This document shows positions 1 through 4,963 of a stretch of DNA of 7,387 bases, one piece after another. The stretch lies in contig DHWG01000184.1 of assembly GCA_002413075.1 (NCBI GenBank), positions 1 through 7,387 on the forward strand. The letters are read 5' to 3'. The notes below the pieces were generated by a model. That model did no database searches, was not told where the DNA came from, and saw only the letters and a list, made by a program, of their open reading frames with translations. This DNA is from Desulfosporosinus sp. UBA5188. GTDB taxonomy: Bacteria > Bacillota > Desulfitobacteriia > Desulfitobacteriales > Desulfitobacteriaceae. The first letter of the stretch is position 1; each line of letters begins with the position of its first letter. Both the position numbers and the translations under genes were made by a program.

Positions 1-1
1 G

Positions 2-331
2 ACCCAATATATGACGAGCAATACCACGGGGATGATGGATGTTTTAAGTTCACCGGATAATCGTCAGTCCATGGTGAAAATAATGGGATCTTCACAAATG
101 ATGCCTGTGATGGTCGATCTGATGAAAAATAGCGAGGTACAAAAAAATATGATAGGTATCATGGGGAGTGGCCAAAACAAGGATAACATGGTGAGTATTA
201 TGTCTAATCCGTCAATGTTTAAGCCTATGGTACAGATCATGTCCGATCCTAAAATGAAAGCGACCTTTGAAGCCATGCTGAAAGATCCAGCCCTGCAACC
301 GTTGGTAAAGGAAGCTCTAAGTGCAAAATAA
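2..331 (+). CDS. Methionine-rich 13-residue tandem-repeat protein (5' partial)
   Basis: The reading frame is open to the left edge and the first ATG, at 11, has no ribosome binding site, so this is probably the C-terminal part of a longer protein. The visible 109 residues are almost entirely eight tandem 13-residue units (first unit at nt 8-46, last at 281-319), followed by a short Ser-Ala-Lys tail. The unit pattern is roughly x-[SND]-[PS]-x5-M-[VI]-x-[IVL]-M, for example SNPSMFKPMVQIM; the last two units drift and lose methionines. About 17% of the residues counted from the first ATG are Met, and there is no Cys or His. The Met and aliphatic positions would line one face of short helices. 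The rhythm recalls the NP/DP-rich STI1-type helical repeats of co-chaperones, but homology is not shown. A Met-rich thioether surface could bind Cu(I) or act as a chaperone-like surface; both are inference. A hairpin terminator follows directly. I do not recognise the family. Confidence 0.7.
   Translation, partial: TQYMTSNTTGMMDVLSSPDNRQSMVKIMGSSQMMPVMVDLMKNSEVQKNMIGIMGSGQNKDNMVSIMSNPSMFKPMVQIMSDPKMKATFEAMLKDPALQPLVKEALSAK
8..319 (+). repeat. Eight 39-bp (13-codon) coding tandem repeats
   Basis: Units start at 8, 47, 86, 125, 164, 203, 242 and 281. Position 9 of the unit is Met in the first six and position 13 is Met or Leu in all. Residues 2-3 are often Ser/Asn/Asp followed by Pro or Ser. 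The DNA copies have diverged strongly, so the repeat is visible mainly in protein and is old rather than a recent slippage array. It may extend upstream beyond the window. Confidence 0.75.
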
Positions 332-366
332 ATCCCTAAGGACAATGCTCTCTTGACGTAAATTTT

Positions 367-403
367 AAGAAGGGACTCTGATTTTTAATCGGGGTCCCTT
401 CTT
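367..403 (+). terminator. Rho-independent terminator after the Met-repeat gene
   Basis: A 16-bp stem (367-382 with 388-403, including two G-T pairs) closes a 5-nt loop (383-387). The stem base is AAGAAGGGAC paired with GTCCCTTCTT. It lies 36 nt after the stop codon at 331. The 3' arm ends in TTCTT but no long T-run follows; an A/T-rich tract precedes the 5' arm. It separates the first gene from the secreted Met-rich gene. Confidence 0.65.
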
Positions 404-432
404 CATGAGAAATTCACAACTTTTTCATGAGA
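402..432. promoter_or_regulatory. Direct repeat TTCATGAGA, 22-bp period
   Basis: TTCATGAGA occurs at 402-410 and again at 424-432. The start-to-start distance is 22 bp, about two helical turns, which would place both copies on the same DNA face. The pair sits in the leader region about 100 bp before the gene at 528. The first copy overlaps the end of the terminator stem. This is a possible operator for an unknown regulator; chance is not excluded. I could not assign a convincing -35/-10 pair nearby. Confidence 0.25.
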
Positions 433-527
433 TAGTCGTATCCAAGAGTTAATATAAGGACATGGAAGATCAGTAAATCAAATAAAGAAAAGCTTTTAAA
501 TGAAGATTAAATGAGGGGGAATATACA

Positions 528-974
528 GTGAAAAATTTTAGCAAAAAAATCACGGCAATTGTAGGAACAGCGACATTAGCAGTAGGGCTTATGGCTTTAC
601 CAGTTTTAGCTGGAACGACCCAGCAACAAGGCGACGGATGGGTGGGTCAAATGCAAGGCTTCATGCAGCAAACATTTTCACCAGGGCAACATCAGACTTT
701 GATGAATTCGACGGCTATGCAAAATCTCCATAATTCAGCGGGTATGCAGAAAGCAATGCAAACAGGGGATGTTAAGGCTATGCAAGAACTCATGAATTCA
801 GACCCGACCGTTAAGTCTCAAATGGGACAAGGTAATCTGGATAAGATGAACCAATTCATGAGTAATTCCGGTGGGAACATGATGACCAACGGAAGCGGAA
901 ATACTAATTCTGGAAGCTCAATGATGAACGGGAGTAGGACATTAAAAACAGGTAGTAATATGATGAGCTTCTGA
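528..974 (+). CDS. Secreted methionine-rich protein
   Basis: The start is GTG, chosen because the purine-rich AGGGGGA at 514-520 lies 7 nt upstream. The product has 148 residues. Residues 1-28 form a clear signal peptide: a Lys-rich N-terminus, a hydrophobic core and a cleavage site after VLA at 28. The mature part has no Cys and about 14% Met. Residues 50-111 look helical, with Met every 8-12 residues and motifs such as MQELMNSDPTVKSQM that echo the 13-residue units of the upstream gene, so the two may be distant homologues. Residues 112-148 are a flexible Gly/Ser/Asn tail carrying three MM pairs (118-119, 132-133, 145-146). No membrane anchor follows the signal peptide. By analogy with Met-rich copper carriers it may bind Cu(I) outside the membrane; this is inference. 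A chaperone-like role is an alternative. Family not recognised. Confidence 0.8.
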   Translation: MKNFSKKITAIVGTATLAVGLMALPVLAGTTQQQGDGWVGQMQGFMQQTFSPGQHQTLMNSTAMQNLHNSAGMQKAMQTGDVKAMQELMNSDPTVKSQMGQGNLDKMNQFMSNSGGNMMTNGSGNTNSGSSMMNGSRTLKTGSNMMSF

Positions 975-1022
975 TCTAATGTATAATGTTTGGCTGCTGT
1001 GGAATTGGAAGGAGGAATAGTC

Positions 1023-1214
1023 ATGATGCAAGGAATAAGTGGTATGGCAAATTCGGGAGGTATGTCTAAAAACTGTGGGATGCAAGGAATGCATGGAAAT
1101 ACGCAAACTAAACAAGCTTCTAAAGTTGACGTAAGTGCTAAACAACAACAAAAAAATCAACTCAGCGAATTACCTAAAGCAATTGGGGGAAATAAAATCG
1201 ATATAAGAATTTGA
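1023..1214 (+). CDS. Small Met/Cys/His protein, putative soft-metal binder
   Basis: The ATG at 1023 is chosen because a perfect AAGGAGG (1009-1015) lies 7 nt upstream. In-frame extension to a TTG at 990 is possible but would place the RBS inside the gene. The product has 63 residues and no signal peptide or membrane segment, so it should be cytosolic. All six Met residues, the only Cys (18) and the only His (24) fall in the first 24 residues. They form a cluster ending C-G-M-Q-G-M-H-G (18-25), which offers thiol, thioether and imidazole ligands typical of Cu(I) sites. Residues 28-50 are rich in Lys and Gln, and the C-terminus has no recognised motif. It begins 48 nt after the secreted Met-rich gene and may be co-transcribed with it. 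A cytosolic copper-buffering role is inference only; no family is recognised. Confidence 0.65.
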   Translation: MMQGISGMANSGGMSKNCGMQGMHGNTQTKQASKVDVSAKQQQKNQLSELPKAIGGNKIDIRI

Positions 1215-1232
1215 GCCGTCACATTCTACTGG

Positions 1233-1308
1233 ATTGCTGCTTTCCGTCTTGTGTGGGATAAGACACACTATAATGTGTTCTATCCCACACAAGACGGAAA
1301 GCTATTGC
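1233..1308. mobile_element. Candidate miniature palindromic element (MITE-like) with 5-bp flanking repeats
   Basis: The arms 1239-1260 and 1281-1302 are perfect 22-bp inverted repeats. After one mismatch the stem continues for six more pairs (1262-1267 with 1274-1279), leaving a 6-nt loop. The direct repeat ATTGC lies at 1233-1237 and 1304-1308, exactly one base outside each arm, as a 5-bp target duplication would. It lies 24 nt after the stop of the small Met-rich gene. No T-run follows, which argues against a simple terminator. A strong RNA hairpin or processing site is the alternative. No transposase is present in the window. Confidence 0.5.
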
Positions 1309-1347
1309 CTAAAAACGCTTCAAAGTTCCCTTGCGAAATCTATATCG

Positions 1348-1360
1348 TTGTCAGAAACAA
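1348..1360. promoter_or_regulatory. Dyad TTGT-N5-ACAA, possible activator site
   Basis: This short inverted repeat is centred at 1354, about 126 bp upstream of the start site predicted from the sigma-54 promoter. That is within the usual distance for enhancer-binding-protein sites. Only four base pairs per half-site match, so this is a weak candidate based mainly on position. Confidence 0.25.
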
Positions 1361-1452
1361 TATTTTCAAAACATCCAAAATCCTATCAAATACTGGACGT
1401 AAGAGTCTCATAAACCTACCATTTTTTCATCGTAATCAAAATAAAACTCAAC

Positions 1453-1469
1453 CTGGCATAGCTTTTGCG
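1453..1469 (+). promoter_or_regulatory. Sigma-54 (RpoN) promoter for the six-gene cluster
   Basis: The sequence CTGGCATAGCTTTTGCG matches the sigma-54 consensus YTGGCACGRNNNTTGCW at nearly all fixed positions. The diagnostic GG (1455-1456) and GC (1467-1468) are exactly 10 bp apart. The predicted start site is near 1480, giving a leader of about 30 nt before the ATG at 1510 with its RBS inside. Sigma-54 promoters need an ATP-driven activator; none is encoded in this window. Confidence 0.75.
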
Positions 1470-1509
1470 ATAAGTATTGTCCGCCAATATTTTTAGAGGA
1501 GTGTGTAAC

Positions 1510-2097
1510 ATGAATAATCTAAGAAAACCAATGAGGAAAATCCTTCTTTCTCTATCCCTCTTACTCTTAACTCTCGTATTTGCTACAAATACTATGGCTG
1601 CATCTGGAGGACTAGAACAAGATGCTGGTCCTTACCATGTAACTATGCAGACCAGCCCAGAAAACCTTATGGTTAATCAAGCTGGAACTATGACTATGAT
1701 CATTAAAAATAAGGCTACGGGACAACCAGTGACCGGTGCCAAAGTAATGATGATGCCATCAACGATGGGTAGTAACGCTAGTAATAGTGGTAGCATGGCT
1801 GGCATGGATATGTCTTCCGGTATGGACAAACAAGGTGGCTCGCCGATGCAAGAACAATCTTCAATGGGTTCGATGGCAATGGACCCGGGCACTTATATGA
1901 TGCAAGGTATGACCTTCAACCAACCTGGGCAATGGAACCAAGCTATTACTATTACTTCACCTTTGGGAGCAAGCACCGTCAATTTTCCAATAACTGTCGG
2001 TAAATCCGGACCGAATTTAATTCTTATTGGCAGTGTCGCTGGTTTTGTTGTGGTCGCAGGAATACTTGCTGCAATCTTAAAGAAAAAGAAAAACTAA
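1510..2097 (+). CDS. Membrane-anchored YtkA/FixH-like protein with Met-rich insertion
   Basis: The ATG at 1510 is chosen because AGAGGAG (1495-1501) lies 8 nt upstream; an in-frame TTG at 1477 would start before the predicted transcription start. The product has 195 residues. Residues 1-31 are a signal peptide with a long Leu-rich core. Residues 40-78 and 135-164 form a beta-sandwich pattern like YtkA/FixH (GPYHVTM, VNQAGTMTMIIKN, GQWNQAITI, STVNFPITV). Residues 79-134 are an insertion with 15 Met in 56 residues, including MMM at 80-82 and MAGMDM at 96-101. A C-terminal membrane helix (about 169-190) is followed by KKKKN, giving an N-out anchored protein. Known family context: these domains occur in copper handling and oxidase assembly. 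Inferred role: extracytoplasmic Cu(I) or other soft-metal binding component, in the position P19 takes in iron-uptake clusters. It is the first gene after the sigma-54 promoter, 20 nt ahead of the polyferredoxin gene. Confidence 0.8.
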   Translation: MNNLRKPMRKILLSLSLLLLTLVFATNTMAASGGLEQDAGPYHVTMQTSPENLMVNQAGTMTMIIKNKATGQPVTGAKVMMMPSTMGSNASNSGSMAGMDMSSGMDKQGGSPMQEQSSMGSMAMDPGTYMMQGMTFNQPGQWNQAITITSPLGASTVNFPITVGKSGPNLILIGSVAGFVVVAGILAAILKKKKN

Positions 2098-2117
2098 GAA
2101 ATTGGAGGTTCATTTGA

Positions 2118-3470
2118 ATGCCCTCTAACAAACAACCAATAAACTTTCTCAATTATCCTTTGCTCAAACGTTTTCTTAAAAGCTCCTTATACCCAAGAAT
2201 CTTCCAATGGCTCACCGTTTTAGTTTTTGGAGTAATCATGGTAGAAACTTTAGCAGGACCCTCAGTCGCCCATGATAACTTCGGTACTGCTGCCACTTGG
2301 GTTCTTTGGTGGCCACTAATACCATTTTTCTTCTTTCTGCTTGGTCGATTTTGGTGTGGAATTTGCCCTTTTACCTGGGTTAGCGATCTGACTCAAAAAT
2401 TATTTGGGGCTAACCTAAAAGTTCCCAACTTTATCCGTAAAAACGGTCTCTGGATCATCGATTTCACCTTCATCTTTATCACCTGGGCTGATCACGTCTG
2501 GGGGATAGTGGAATCTCCCCGAGGATCTGGCACGCTCTTGTTACTTATCTTAGGAGGCGTGATGGTAACCGCTCTGCTCTTTGAACGCCGTACCTGGTGC
2601 CGCTATTTATGTTTCCTCGGTAGTTTGTCCGGCAACTATTCCCGAGCCGGTATGCTTGAGCTTCGTGCCAACAAAGCAACCTGCAAAACCTGTACTACTA
2701 AAGATTGTTACAAAGGCAATACTAAAACACCAGGCTGCCCTATGTTTGAATTCCCGATGACTATGGAAAACAATGCCAATTGTAATCTCTGTGGAAACTG
2801 CATCAAAAGCTGTCCCCATGATTCAATCCGGCTAACTCCCCGCAAACCGACCAGTGAATTTTGGTCTATGACAAGAGCGCATTTTGAAGAGTCTTTCTTA
2901 GCCATTGTGATCGTCGGGATTGTGTTCGTTCAAAACATTACCATGTTAGACTTTTACCCCTCCTTCCTTAAGTGGGTAGAGATGACCTTGGGTATTGGAA
3001 ATGAAGATATCGCCTTTACTATCCTCTTTATCTTCGCTATGATAACTCCTGTCTTACTACTTTTCTTAGCTAGTGCTTTTTCTAAGCGTATTACTGGCGA
3101 GACTCTACGCAATGCCTTTGCACGTTTTGGTTATGCTGTCATCCCTCTCGACCTGGCTTCCCACATGGCCCATAACTTGTTCCACCTTCTGGCGGAAGGA
3201 AAGGCAGTCTACTATACGTTTATGGGGCTATTTGGAGTGCATCTTGAGGGTCCAACCGACTTCGTTTCTGACCCCACAATTCAAATAATGCAATACTTCT
3301 TAGTCATCGCTGGAACTCTCGGTTCCCTTTACACAGCTTATCGAATTGCCAAAAAGAACTATGGTGAAAGTAAGGCCTTATCCGTTGCTTTGCCGTATTT
3401 AGTTGTTATCTTGCTCTTTGGCATACTAAACATTCTTACCTTTACGGTAAGAATGAGCATGCGTATGTAG
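2118..3470 (+). CDS. Membrane polyferredoxin (NapH/NosR/CcoG-like 4Fe-4S protein)
   Basis: The start ATG has GGAGG (2104-2108) 9 nt upstream. The product has 450 residues and about eight or nine predicted membrane helices. Four are N-terminal (near 31-48, 60-78, 111-128, 138-155); the rest follow the ferredoxin domain (259-276, 299-321, 336-356, 389-409, 422-444). Membrane-border cysteines lie in GRFWCGICP (C80, C83) and WCRYLC (C161, C165), hallmarks of the NapH/NosR/CcoG group. A soluble segment holds one atypical cluster motif (C189-x2-C192-x4-C197-x9-C207-P) and one classical motif (C222-x2-C225-x2-C228-x3-C232-P), so probably two 4Fe-4S centres. A helix with H349, M350, H352 and H356 could bind metal or haem. 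Family knowledge: such proteins move electrons across the membrane, CcoG acts as a cupric reductase, and FtrD serves ferrous-iron uptake. Inferred role: reductase or electron conduit for the metal handled by the neighbouring Met-rich protein. Confidence 0.85.
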   Translation: MPSNKQPINFLNYPLLKRFLKSSLYPRIFQWLTVLVFGVIMVETLAGPSVAHDNFGTAATWVLWWPLIPFFFFLLGRFWCGICPFTWVSDLTQKLFGANLKVPNFIRKNGLWIIDFTFIFITWADHVWGIVESPRGSGTLLLLILGGVMVTALLFERRTWCRYLCFLGSLSGNYSRAGMLELRANKATCKTCTTKDCYKGNTKTPGCPMFEFPMTMENNANCNLCGNCIKSCPHDSIRLTPRKPTSEFWSMTRAHFEESFLAIVIVGIVFVQNITMLDFYPSFLKWVEMTLGIGNEDIAFTILFIFAMITPVLLLFLASAFSKRITGETLRNAFARFGYAVIPLDLASHMAHNLFHLLAEGKAVYYTFMGLFGVHLEGPTDFVSDPTIQIMQYFLVIAGTLGSLYTAYRIAKKNYGESKALSVALPYLVVILLFGILNILTFTVRMSMRM

Positions 3471-3479
3471 ATTCAGCGA

Positions 3480-3491
3480 TCGAAGTTCGGA
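3480..3491. promoter_or_regulatory. Intergenic dyad TCGAAGTTCGGA (copy 1)
   Basis: CGAA-N-TTCG is an odd palindrome followed by GA. A near-identical 12-mer recurs at 6170-6181 with only the central base changed. Both copies lie in gaps of the same operon, just ahead of the next gene's RBS. Function is unknown; it could be a protein site or an RNA feature, or coincidence. Confidence 0.2.
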
Positions 3492-3545
3492 AATCCATTT
3501 GGTATGATTCCTATCTTAAGTATCTTGAACAAGGAGGCTATCAAA

Positions 3546-4130
3546 GTGAAAAACAACCGCGTGGATAAAAGACAGAAATTTACCCAACCTAAGAAAAGCA
3601 AAGCAGTATTTTATAGTAGTATTCTTGGCGTCGCGGCCGTTATCTTTATTGGATCCTATTTTCTATTTGGTAATATCAATAGCTCTAACTCTTCTATAAA
3701 TACTGCAGTTGATACTGGCAAAACCGTAAATTATAGCCCTAACGAAAAATTAGAGCAAACGCTTGTCGAAAGTAAGGTTGAAAACGGGAAAGAAATTGTT
3801 ACCACCTTAAGTATGGTAAAAGAAAAGAAGTTCATACGGACAGAGTATAAAGCCAATGGCAAGATTGTTCCATTGACCGCCTTTATCCAACCCAACGGTA
3901 AAGTAATGGTAGCAGTCAGCTTCTGTGAACCTTGCAAAGGGGACTCTTTCCATATTACCGGCAATCAAATAATCTGTAACGTCTGTGGAACAACTTGGGA
4001 TCTTCAAACACTTAAAGGAATAAGTGGCGCTTGCCAAACCTATCCACCCCAAGCGTTGACATATTCTTTAAACGGTGATAACCTCGAAATTCCGCAGAAA
4101 GTACTGGATGCATGGACACCTAGAGTTTAG
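3546..4130 (+). CDS. DUF2318 / FtrD-like membrane-tethered cysteine protein
   Basis: The GTG at 3546 is chosen because a perfect AAGGAGG (3531-3537) lies 8 nt upstream; an ATG at 3504 in the same frame lacks an RBS and would put this one inside the gene. The product has 194 residues. A Lys-rich cytoplasmic N-terminus precedes a single helix (about 22-42) that anchors an extracytoplasmic domain. The C-terminal half carries the DUF2318 pattern: C127-x2-C130, then C144-x2-C147-G-T-x-W, then C163 and a PPQALTY segment. Family knowledge: this domain is found in membrane Fe-S or metal-binding proteins of P19/Ftr1-type iron uptake clusters. The five Cys could hold a 4Fe-4S cluster or another metal, or do thiol chemistry. 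It follows the polyferredoxin gene by 75 nt and probably accepts electrons from it. Domain call is firm; function is inferred. Confidence 0.85.
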   Translation: MKNNRVDKRQKFTQPKKSKAVFYSSILGVAAVIFIGSYFLFGNINSSNSSINTAVDTGKTVNYSPNEKLEQTLVESKVENGKEIVTTLSMVKEKKFIRTEYKANGKIVPLTAFIQPNGKVMVAVSFCEPCKGDSFHITGNQIICNVCGTTWDLQTLKGISGACQTYPPQALTYSLNGDNLEIPQKVLDAWTPRV

Positions 4131-4141
4131 TCCCAAGAATG

Positions 4142-4222
4142 CCACTAGCTACAAATTAATAGTTTCGCTTAAACGCACTCGTTTTAACGAGTGCGTTCAG
4201 TCTAGCTAGCGTGGGGTTTTTT
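4142..4222 (+). terminator. Compound hairpin plus T-run between redox and ABC genes
   Basis: An inner hairpin has a perfect 10-bp stem (4172-4181 with 4188-4197) and a 6-nt loop. It is enclosed by an outer stem: CCAC (4142-4145) with GTGG (4211-4214), and TAGCTA (4146-4151) with TAGCTA (4203-4208), leaving a 2-nt bulge. Six T residues (4217-4222) follow almost at once. This fits a partial terminator or attenuator that lowers expression of the ABC genes relative to the redox genes. No separate promoter is evident in the 30 nt left before the next RBS. Confidence 0.55.
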
Positions 4223-4266
4223 ACTACTGCAGTTAATTTCTTGAATTTTACGGAGGTACAGCTAAA

Positions 4267-4950
4267 ATGTCTTTAATAAAGATCTTCGAGGTTACCAAGA
4301 CCTATAAAGCTGGTGACGGGGTTGTTGACGCCCTGAAAAATGTTAATCTAGAGATCGCAGAAGGTGAATTCTTAGCTTTAATGGGACCTTCAGGCTCTGG
4401 GAAAAGCACCTTGCTAAGTATTCTGGGGGGGTTAAATCCGCCCACATCCGGTAAACTTATTATCGACGATATCGACGTCTATGCTTTAGCATCCGAACGA
4501 TTAGCAGATTTTCGGCACGAGTACGTCGGATTCGTTTTCCAGCAATATCAATTAATTCCCTATCTTACAGCTTTGGAAAACGTCATGTTACCTTTAGCAA
4601 TTACATCCCGCCCCGGTAGAGAACAACGAACTATGGCTCAGAATGTTCTAGATAAAGTTGGTCTTGGTACAAAATCTCTCCGCCTCCCGAATCAATTGTC
4701 CGGCGGTGAGCAAAATCGTGTGGCCATTGCTCGGTCCATCGTCAATCAACCTTCTATTATTTTCGCTGATGAACCCACTGGAAGCCTGGACACGAAAACG
4801 GCAAGGGAACTGCTGGAACTATTCCAAGCCCTCAACCGCGACGGTTTAACCATCATTATGGTGACTCATAACAAAGAAAACCTGGAATGGGTCTCCCGCA
4901 CAGTTTATATCTGTGACGGTATTATAGTTCCCACGCCAGAAGAGGCCTAA
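4267..4950 (+). CDS. MacB/LolD-type ABC transporter ATP-binding protein
   Basis: The start ATG has GGAGG (4252-4256) 10 nt upstream. The product has 227 residues, the usual length for stand-alone MacB/LolD-type ATPases. All nucleotide-binding motifs are intact: Walker A GPSGSGKS (40-47), Q-loop FQQ (91-93), signature LSGGE (144-148), Walker B IIFADEP (164-170) with catalytic E169, D-loop SLD (173-175) and switch His (201). The signature continues EQNR where QQQR is more common. It should sit on the cytoplasmic face and power the two permeases encoded just downstream, only 13 nt away. Family knowledge: such ATPases drive mechanical movement of extracytoplasmic domains rather than a classic translocation pore. 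The substrate cannot be read from the sequence; context suggests metal handling like the cj1661-cj1663 unit in Campylobacter. Confidence 0.95.
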   Translation: MSLIKIFEVTKTYKAGDGVVDALKNVNLEIAEGEFLALMGPSGSGKSTLLSILGGLNPPTSGKLIIDDIDVYALASERLADFRHEYVGFVFQQYQLIPYLTALENVMLPLAITSRPGREQRTMAQNVLDKVGLGTKSLRLPNQLSGGEQNRVAIARSIVNQPSIIFADEPTGSLDTKTARELLELFQALNRDGLTIIMVTHNKENLEWVSRTVYICDGIIVPTPEEA

Positions 4951-4963
4951 GGGGGAAAAGTAT

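Larger units (their letters stand above)
1215..1509. other. Intergenic regulatory region without a credible gene
   Basis: These 295 bases hold the palindromic element (1233-1308), an AT-rich tract with a TTGT-N5-ACAA dyad (1348-1360), the sigma-54 promoter (1453-1469) and the leader of the next gene. An 81-codon open frame at 1251-1496 starts inside the palindrome, lacks an RBS, runs through the promoter and has no recognisable domain, so I treat it as non-coding. Confidence 0.6.

Noticed and set aside
353..358. TTGACG as a -35 box before the secreted Met-rich gene
   Set aside because: No -10 hexamer lies at 16-18 bp, and the following bases form the terminator stem.
982..987. Perfect TATAAT ahead of the small Met-rich gene
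   Set aside because: No acceptable -35 element lies 16-18 bp upstream and no TG-N extension is present, so a promoter is not supported.
1239..1302. Palindrome as an ordinary intrinsic terminator
   Set aside because: No T-run follows the 3' arm and the symmetric ATTGC flanks suggest an inserted element instead, though a hairpin in RNA would still form.
1251..1496. 81-codon open frame on the + strand
   Set aside because: It begins with GTG inside the palindrome arm, has no RBS, overlaps the sigma-54 promoter and shows no domain.
1477..1509. In-frame TTG extension of the YtkA-like gene
   Set aside because: It lies before the predicted transcription start and lacks an RBS, and it would put the clear RBS at 1495-1501 inside the gene.
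3504..3545. ATG start 14 codons upstream for the DUF2318 gene
   Set aside because: No RBS precedes it, whereas GTG at 3546 has a perfect AAGGAGG at 8 nt.
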